From Nageia nagi (taxonomy: Eukaryota > Pinophyta): a stretch of 64,000 bases of DNA. Both the position numbers and the translations under genes were made by a program. Numbering within the stretch: position 1 is the stretch's first letter; every line of letters starts with the position of its first letter. Under the pieces are notes generated by a model, which did no database searches, was not told the DNA's origin, and saw only the letters and a program-made list of their open reading frames with translations. The stretch lies in assembly GCA_050084985.1 (NCBI GenBank), contig JBITNC010000001.1, forward strand, positions 188,480,001 through 188,544,000. Direction: 5' to 3'. Below are positions 57,062-64,000 of the stretch, in pieces.

Positions 57062-60000
57062 TTGAATCTTCAACAACAGATCATATAATCCAAAAAAGTA
57101 GCTAACTTCTTATGCATTAGCATTCCAAGTACTATTGATTTGAGGCAGTAATTGTCATACACAAAACAATTAAAGAAGTTCAACAACCTCACTATTTGGT
57201 TTTCAACCAAATTTTAACCTTTCAAAACCAAATTTCAAACCTTTACAAGCACCTCCAAGCTCTCTAAATGAATAATTGGATGAATTGAAAGCTAGAAAAA
57301 ATCTCAAAACTCATTGACTAAGAAACACTTGATACCAAGAAATATCAGAAAACTTTTCTCTCTCACTAGAAGAATGCTAATTTCATCTAAGCATTGATTT
57401 TATCTAGAATCTGAAGAAGAAAAGCTAAGCCTTGTCTCTGGATCCTGACTTCCCAAAGTGAATTTTAGATCAACAATTTCACGTTTTGACAAGAAAGCTA
57501 ATTGCTTGCAGATTTCGCAAATCATCTGCAACTCTCACTTGATATCAAACATTGCCAATTCAGTTTCTGCATCTTGTTTACTTTATGTTAGTTGCAGTAA
57601 CACTCAAAGCACTAGCGTTGGTGCTTCAAGCGCTATTGCTTTAATTAAGCTTTATTTGTATTGTACTCTAACAGTTTTATCCTTCCTGATATTTGGGTTA
57701 ATCCTGTAATCGAAAGGAGACAAGAAATAAATCACAGATACATCACAAGCACATCCATTCAACTACATTAGTGAAACATGTGGTGAAAGTCTCCATTGCA
57801 CAAAAAAGGTATTCTCCTGAATTTTCCACTCATTATTTCAGGACCACTGTAAGCAGTCCTACTCCAAAGGCACTCAATATTCTTGTCATAAAATGCCCTA
57901 TATACAATATTGGTATGGCGTCTAATATATCAACAATCAAGTTTGGTAAAATTCTTCAAATTCTCAAACAGTCAAAGTGATTAATTCAACTTCAATCAAG
58001 ATGGGTTCTTATGCAAGCTGAAACAGATATGTATTCCAAGCATGTCTAGTTGGGAACTCTTAAGCCAAAAAAAGCGCTAATTCTTTCTCTTATTGGTGTC
58101 AACTTGCTGCTAATAAGATGCAACAACACCTTCAAAATATTTCTGTTGGCTATATATGTGAGAGAAAAGTCTCAGCCTATATTTGCAGGTGCTTTTTGTG
58201 AATGGAATTCACTGTCAGTTTAACAATTTGTCAAAGCAGCGGTGTAGCAACAAATCCAAAAGATATGATACTCACCAGTTCTAGATGGAAGGTACTTTTC
58301 AAGTCAACATGTGCAAGATTGTTGTTTATACAACAAGCGATGCTCTTCTAGCTGAAAACTTATTTCTGAGGTGTGCATGGACCAATATAGCCTATTTTTA
58401 AATGTCATCTTCAGATTGGGTCTCCAAGTCATTTACTTGTGGTGGTCTTTATGAAATATGCTTGCTTGTCAACTGCACTGCCCCACTTTCTTTCCTCATC
58501 AAATTAGTGGTCGAACTGCGTTAGTAAACCAAAGCACCTTATTCCATGCTCTTTACAATATACACCATAGTTATGACTGAGCAACACATGGATCTAAATG
58601 CCATTTTCCATGTGAAGTCTTATCTTGTAATTTCCGGCCTTCTGATCCTTATGAGATAAGAGTTGCACTTCCTAATCCTTCTTATCATATGAGCAATGTT
58701 AACAATGTAAGATTTGCATATTTTGCACAGTATCAAGCCAGATTTCATGCCAAGATACGGGACATCAAAGTAGAAAAACAAGTAAAATACAAAGCATACT
58801 ATATTGGTATCATGTCTTAAGAAATTCCAAGTAGTGAATTGGTGTTACTACAATTGAATAAATAGTAGTTCAAAAGAAACATCACCGAGATTATGTCTGT
58901 TTGGTTTGAACTGTATAACATACTGTATGACATCACTCAAGTTGTAGAATCAACTGCCTTCCATTTGAACTCGCCGTCCAAAACCTCAGCATTAACAATG
59001 TTATCACTATCAATCAATCAAGATTTGTGAGTAACCATGTTTAAAGAGGAAGCTCCAGTTTCACATTTTTTAAATAATTATCCAAATATTGAGTCTCCTT
59101 CAGTCAAAGACAGAATTCTTGACATACAGACCGACTCTATTTACCAAAATGAATCTCCCACATGCTTGGCTGTAAGAAAAGGTTTATACACTATTGAAGA
59201 TTTGCCTCAATCTAAACCAATTATGGTTTTTTATAGATTTAAATTGCTATGACACTTCAACAAGCTACACTAAATGATGGCATTCTCTCCACTAACACTC
59301 TCTCTGAAATGTTACATGATACGATTGGTCATTGATGCTTAACTTTAGTGGATCAACTTACAACACTATGGATGTGATTAACTTAAATCTTACAAAACCA
59401 TGTGCAAGTCAGAATCTACAAGCGACAATGCCACTGCATTACCCTTTACTTTGCTTCTTACACTCACGCCAGCAAATCAAAATAGAAATATCTCTTGCTT
59501 TTAATTATCTTCAAATTTGGCAACCTCCTCAAACAGTACTAGTTCATCATTAGCACTTTTCAGCCATTGTCAATTATTTGTCATCCAAAATATCCAAAAT
59601 ATCGATTTTTGTAAGCACCTAACATTTGTGTCCCTTGGAAAATTCCTCATTTCACTTAGACTAGACTATCTTTCAGTAAAAATAAGAAAGAACATAAGGA
59701 TCCATGAAAATAACATAGGTTTTTCCAATAACATCTATAAGCACAAAACTGGGTTCTACAACACCCTTAGGATCTAACTTTGTTCCTATTGGAGTTTCTT
59801 TGAGAGTTCACTGTAATTGAATGTCCTGGAACCTCAGAATAAACTATTGTTGGTTGAATGGCCTCCTTGAGAGAGATGGAATTCAAAGTTTTGACATAAC
59901 CCCTGATGAACTCTTCTGAAATCAACAATATGCAAGGGACTATATGCCAAAGATGTTAATGAGATGAATTTAGAAACTTATTACAAGTAGTTATTCCAGG

Positions 60001-60600
60001 TTGGTCAGCCTTACTTCACTCAAATTTAGCCATTTGCAACCACTCGAAGGCTGACCAATTAAGATATAAGGAAACAAAATGAAATTTAGGATAATCTTCC
60101 ATTCGATTTACCGGTTACAGATAAGACCACAAGCTCCAGCATCGATAACTTACCTTGCTCCATTGAATTTTACTAGTGAATAGGAGTTATGTAAAATGAC
60201 CTTCAATTGATGCTTCTCTTGATGACCCTCCTGGAATTTTGTTTGATCCCTTCCAAAGGATTTTGTATGACTTCATCAGTTACACAAATGTGTAATTTAA
60301 ACAAGTAGCAGCCTTAGGACTGTAAACAAAGGCATTTTTGGTGTTCCTCGCAAGTTGGGACACTCACCAAGGGTCAACCCCCTATGGAGGTCACCTTCCA
60401 CACAATCTACAGAAAGCACACACAACCTATGGCACGTTTGTGAATAAACTTGTATATTTTATTATGAATTTTCACCAGACTACATGCATAGATTGCTCAC
60501 CGTACAAGATTGTTTCCTCCTCTTTGCTTGCCAACTTGTACCAAAAATGAACACTTAGGTGCATAGGCTTACATAATGGTAACTCACTCCTAGTACTTTA
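57062..60600. other. Anonymous DNA
   Basis: No supported gene. Short frames at 57458-57709, 57771-57980, 59037-59252, 59332-59553 and 59517-59777 match nothing I know. Confidence 0.4.
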
Positions 60601-60616
60601 GTCCACAAACTACAAA

Positions 60617-60973
60617 CTATTCATTCCATTGTTGCACACTTTTAGGCGCATACATAGTCCCTTTTTGTTGTTTCCAATCTTTCGAAACATCCACAATCCC
60701 ATTAGTAGGTATCCAATCAGGGATACACGAGAACACATCCAATTCCTGGGAGAGGAGTCTGCATCCCTCAACATCCTTGAAATGAGGGGACGTTTCCTTG
60801 CCATCCCCCTTTATGGGGGGCCTGGTACAAACATCCTCAAGATGTTTCCTACCCCTGAGAATTGTCCCCAAAACATCTCCTAAAACAAGGATGATTTCCC
60901 GACCATCTTGTGTGGCTGGGGGTGCTTCCCAAAAAAGGAACATATAAAAAATATTAAAAAAAAGTATGGCCAT
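60617..60973 (-). CDS. Hypothetical 118-codon frame, probably repeat-derived
   Basis: On the - strand the frame opens MAILFFNIFYMFLFWEAPP and continues GREIILVLGDVLGTILRGRK, ending KGTMYAPKSVQQWNE. Composition is balanced and longer than expected by chance here, but the + strand is also open over much of it. No domain recognised. Confidence 0.25.
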   Translation of the reverse strand: MAILFFNIFYMFLFWEAPPATQDGREIILVLGDVLGTILRGRKHLEDVCTRPPIKGDGKETSPHFKDVEGCRLLSQELDVFSCIPDWIPTNGIVDVSKDWKQQKGTMYAPKSVQQWNE

Positions 60974-60999
60974 CCTTCTTTCAAGTTAATGTGCTTCCT

Positions 61000-63900
61000 A
61001 ATCCCCAAGACATCGTGTAACCTTGGATCCAATTGATATCACTCTTTCGCCAATTGTGGCAATCATCATACAAATCTATCTCTTGTGATGATTCTTCAAC
61101 TTAGCAACCTTTCAATCTCTTCCTCAAACCTTTACTTTGTCCAATTGATACTCTAAATCACTACTCCCTTTCTCATCATCTGCTATGGGTATAAATAGTC
61201 CCATGCTCTCTTCCTCCTCCTTGCTATCTACAGCATGTAAATGTTACTATTCAAAGCTATGTTCACCTTACTTGGCTTCTACAATGTGGGGCATACAAAG
61301 TCCTCATTCTCATGATAACTAAGCAAGCATACACATCCCCACACCATCCTTCTACTTATCATGGTGATCTCACAAGTCTTTCTCCTTCTCCTAGGCTTAT
61401 CCTACAACTCTGATTAAGCATAGCAATCCTTGCCCTCACCAAGCCCACCTTTCCCAGGACAACCTCCTCTATGTCAAGCCAACCTTAGTCCATTTGTCTT
61501 CTTCTAGGGCCAACCAAGCCAACCTTCTCTATGTCAAGCCAACCTTAGTCCATATGTCTTCTTCTAGGACCAACCAAGCCAAACTTTGTTCATTCTCTAT
61601 CACCCTTTATAGACCTCTTTAGGTCTCTCGATCATTCTCTTTTGGTGCACTCTCTTATCTATCTCCTTTTGACAGTCTAGACCTATCAATGTCATATCCA
61701 AAAATAGGTTGTGGCTTCCTTTACACACTTCAACCTTTCCAAACAGTCATTTAGTCATGTGCCGATCTCGGGGCCCCCCTATGCATCATTTGTCTAAAAA
61801 CATATCTTTCCGTGCTCTCCATAGCTAAGCTCCATAGATTCTTGAATCTGCCCTTTCTCTTCTTCATCTGCCAATTGTCCAGTGATGGTTGGGTGGTAGG
61901 TGAGTATTCTTGTCACCCTTCATATTGGTCCTTACATTGTTAAACTTGCATCAAAACTTCGTTTAAGCCTCCTCCTGAACTCTATCTACGTTCTACACCT
62001 ACTCCTTTGTCCTTCTAGTACTATAGATTCTAGACCACCTTTCCTCCGTTTTCCATTCCTTGCTCTAGCAACTTGGCAACCTAGCGATTTGAGTGAAACA
62101 CTAGTACTCTCCTACCTTGGACTCCTCTGGATCCCTTGCTCTTTCATTTTCTTCTTCTTCAAAGGGCTCCTTCCTATCCTCATTTCCAATGTTTCTCGTG
62201 GGAACCTTCTACAATGCTCCATCCTTGAACACAATTGTTACCTACCTAGTTCTTCTTTCATACCAAGGGTCTTCCTCCCTTCTACACCCTCTTTCATGCC
62301 TAGAGTATCCATTGCTCGATCTTCCTTCTCTAAAGATTTTCCTTCCATGATGACTAGGAAAATCTCATATTAACTAGCAACGCCAATTCTTGATTATTTG
62401 ATGATTCATCACCCAAGTTGAAGAGCCTTGATCAAGCTTACCAAATGACCTACTTCTCTTGTTGCCTCCTCCTTCGACAACCTTTAGCTCCTTTAAGCTC
62501 TTTTGGACCAACTCACTTTGTCCTTGTCCTCCCTCTTCCTAATGTACAGGTGAAAATAGTAGGTGGTGTCTTCCAACCACTCCTCTTCCCTTCTATGACC
62601 CTTTTCGTCATATAACTCTATCGATCTAATGACGACAAGAAATCTCCATGAATCCTCTACTCCTCCAACTATGAGCAATCTTCCCTTTTCCCAAGCCTTC
62701 TTCGATGCTCTAATGATCACTCCTTTTCCGATCCTTCACCAAGATTTTGTTCCTGGAATCCAAAATTGTAGGGGATGCTCCTACATCAAACTACTAAGAT
62801 TGATTTGAAGAATGAGATCCTACACACATTCCTTTCTTTCTCTTCTACTCCACAACATCTTCTTGGGACACTCCCAAATTATCTCTTCAAGTCTCTATCC
62901 ACTTCCTTGGACAAATTCCATGCAAGAGGGTACTACCTTCACCATCTCCTATGGCTCTACCAACTTTATCATGTTTTCTCGTGAAAATCATCCACTACTA
63001 GTTGATACTCAATATCGTTTTCATTGATAGGATCTCATTAGCTCCCTATCTCTTAGAGAGGCTTTGCACAATCTTGTTTGATTTGTGCTCTAGCTGCATT
63101 TCTCTACCATCCTTAAGGTTTCTTGTCCATCTTTTCATTCAACCCTATCTCGCAAGTATTCTACATGTGCTACTCCTCAACACCAATTTTTGAGACTTCC
63201 TCCATGAAATATCCTACAATTACCCCTTTTCGACACCAATTCTAAAGCTCTCTCGATTAAACATTTGCCACAGTGTTCTGCAGAACAACAAAGTCTAAGA
63301 TCTCTGAGTCCTCGGCTTATCTCTTCTAGTTGGTAATGGTGTCATTGCAACTCAACTTGCAATGTTTCATCTACTTTGAAATTCCCCATGGTATTTTCCG
63401 CTTTGATGAATACCTTCTTCGACTGACCTTCTAGAGGCACTCCTCTTGAGCACCAAAAATCTTGAGATTTACATTTCGAAATCTCGTACAAATATCCCTC
63501 TTGGACACCAAACTCCAAGGCTCTCTTCACGAAACCTTTTGCAAGTGTTCTGCAGAACTCCTTTGTACTTCTTCTAGTACTGTCAATTCTAGAATAGTTT
63601 TCTTTAGTTTGCCATTCCTTGCTCTAGTGACTTGGTAACCTAGTGACCTAAGTACAACACTAGCACTCTCCTACCTTGGACTCCTGTTCAGCCCTTTTCT
63701 CCTCCATTTTCTTCTTCTTTTGGGGGCTCCTTCGTGTCCCCATTTCCAAGGTATCCTAGCAGGAACCTTTTGCAATGCTCCATCCCTAAGCACAAATATT
63801 ACCTATCTAGTATCCACCGCTCAATCTATCTTCTCCAAAGATCTTCCTCCATTGGCAACTCCAATGCTCTAATGATTCAATAATTCGTCACCCAAGTTAA

Positions 63901-64000
63901 CAATCCTTGATCAAGCTTCCCTGGTGCCCTGCTTCTCTTGTTGCATCTTTCTTCAGCAACCTTCAGCTCCTTTGAGATCTTCTGGACAAAATCACTATGT
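61000..64000. repeat. C/T-rich repeat block with internal direct duplications
   Basis: Strongly CT-biased on the + strand. 61461-61520 and 61521-61580 are near-perfect 60-bp copies. 62001-62520 and 63557-64000 are direct copies about 1556 bp apart (roughly 75-80% by eye), and 63205-63300 and 63455-63550 share ACACCAA...AAGGCTCTC...GTGTTCTGCAGAAC. It is probably part of a retroelement running on the - strand, with a boundary or partner outside the window. The 157-codon + frame at 61900 reflects the CT bias. Confidence 0.6.

Noticed and set aside
57328-57345. - strand TTGGTATCAAG as a primer-binding site
   Set aside because: No LTR end, TG...CA pair or gag was found beside it.
61900-62373. 157-codon + frame, the longest in the right end
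   Set aside because: It comes from the C/T bias of a duplicated repeat; Ser/Leu/Pro-rich with no domain, and its duplicate at 63557 is not open in the same way.

Overview
This window looks like nuclear DNA of a seed plant, most likely one with a very large repeat-rich genome such as a gymnosperm (the gymnosperm part is inference). It is AT-rich and mostly made of decayed LTR retrotransposons. I can identify two host loci: a complete three-exon gene for a ribosomal protein S15a (uS8 family) on the + strand, and the last exon of the U6-snRNP protein gene LSM2 on the - strand. No bacterial-type gene, CRISPR array, rRNA or clear tRNA gene is visible.

Region 1-22740 is a nested stack. The oldest layer is Copia element C, whose 5' LTR lies left of the window and whose 3' LTR is 22236-22740. 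Into its leader went Copia A (1136-8334; two 508-bp LTRs with six differences; target duplication CAACA) and the Ty3-type element D (8484-16760). D was in turn hit by Copia B (10671-15754; target duplication CCCAT). A 1.2-kb element with short inverted ends (20466-21661) sits in the 3' UTR of C. None of these elements has an intact coding region. A has a gag-to-integrase deletion, D an RT-to-integrase deletion, B no recognisable gag-pol, and C many stops. A, B and C share a 3'-UTR hairpin whose stem bases covary, a dyad just inside the LTR, and (A and B) a splice-donor-like site after the PBS.

Region 22741-35900 holds an unassigned tract, a degenerate Tat-type Ty3 pol with a second RNase H (about 25900-29720), a dispersed repeat (29905-31200, related to 49600-50770), a Ty3 gag fragment (about 31660-32920), local tandem duplications and an AT-rich inverted repeat.

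Region 36052-46669 is the S15a gene: TATA-like box, exons 36171-36300, 39967-40127 and 46571-46669, and introns of 3.7 and 6.4 kb filled with Ty3 fragments on both strands. The exons join in frame to 129 codons with consensus splice sites.

Region 46670-64000 is mostly anonymous DNA with the dispersed repeat, a 183-bp tandem duplication, the LSM2 terminal exon (53121-53240, - strand), a possible unidentified terminal exon (56946-57061, - strand) and a C/T-rich block (61000-64000) with direct duplications. The S15a and LSM2 genes are convergent, about 6.5 kb apart.
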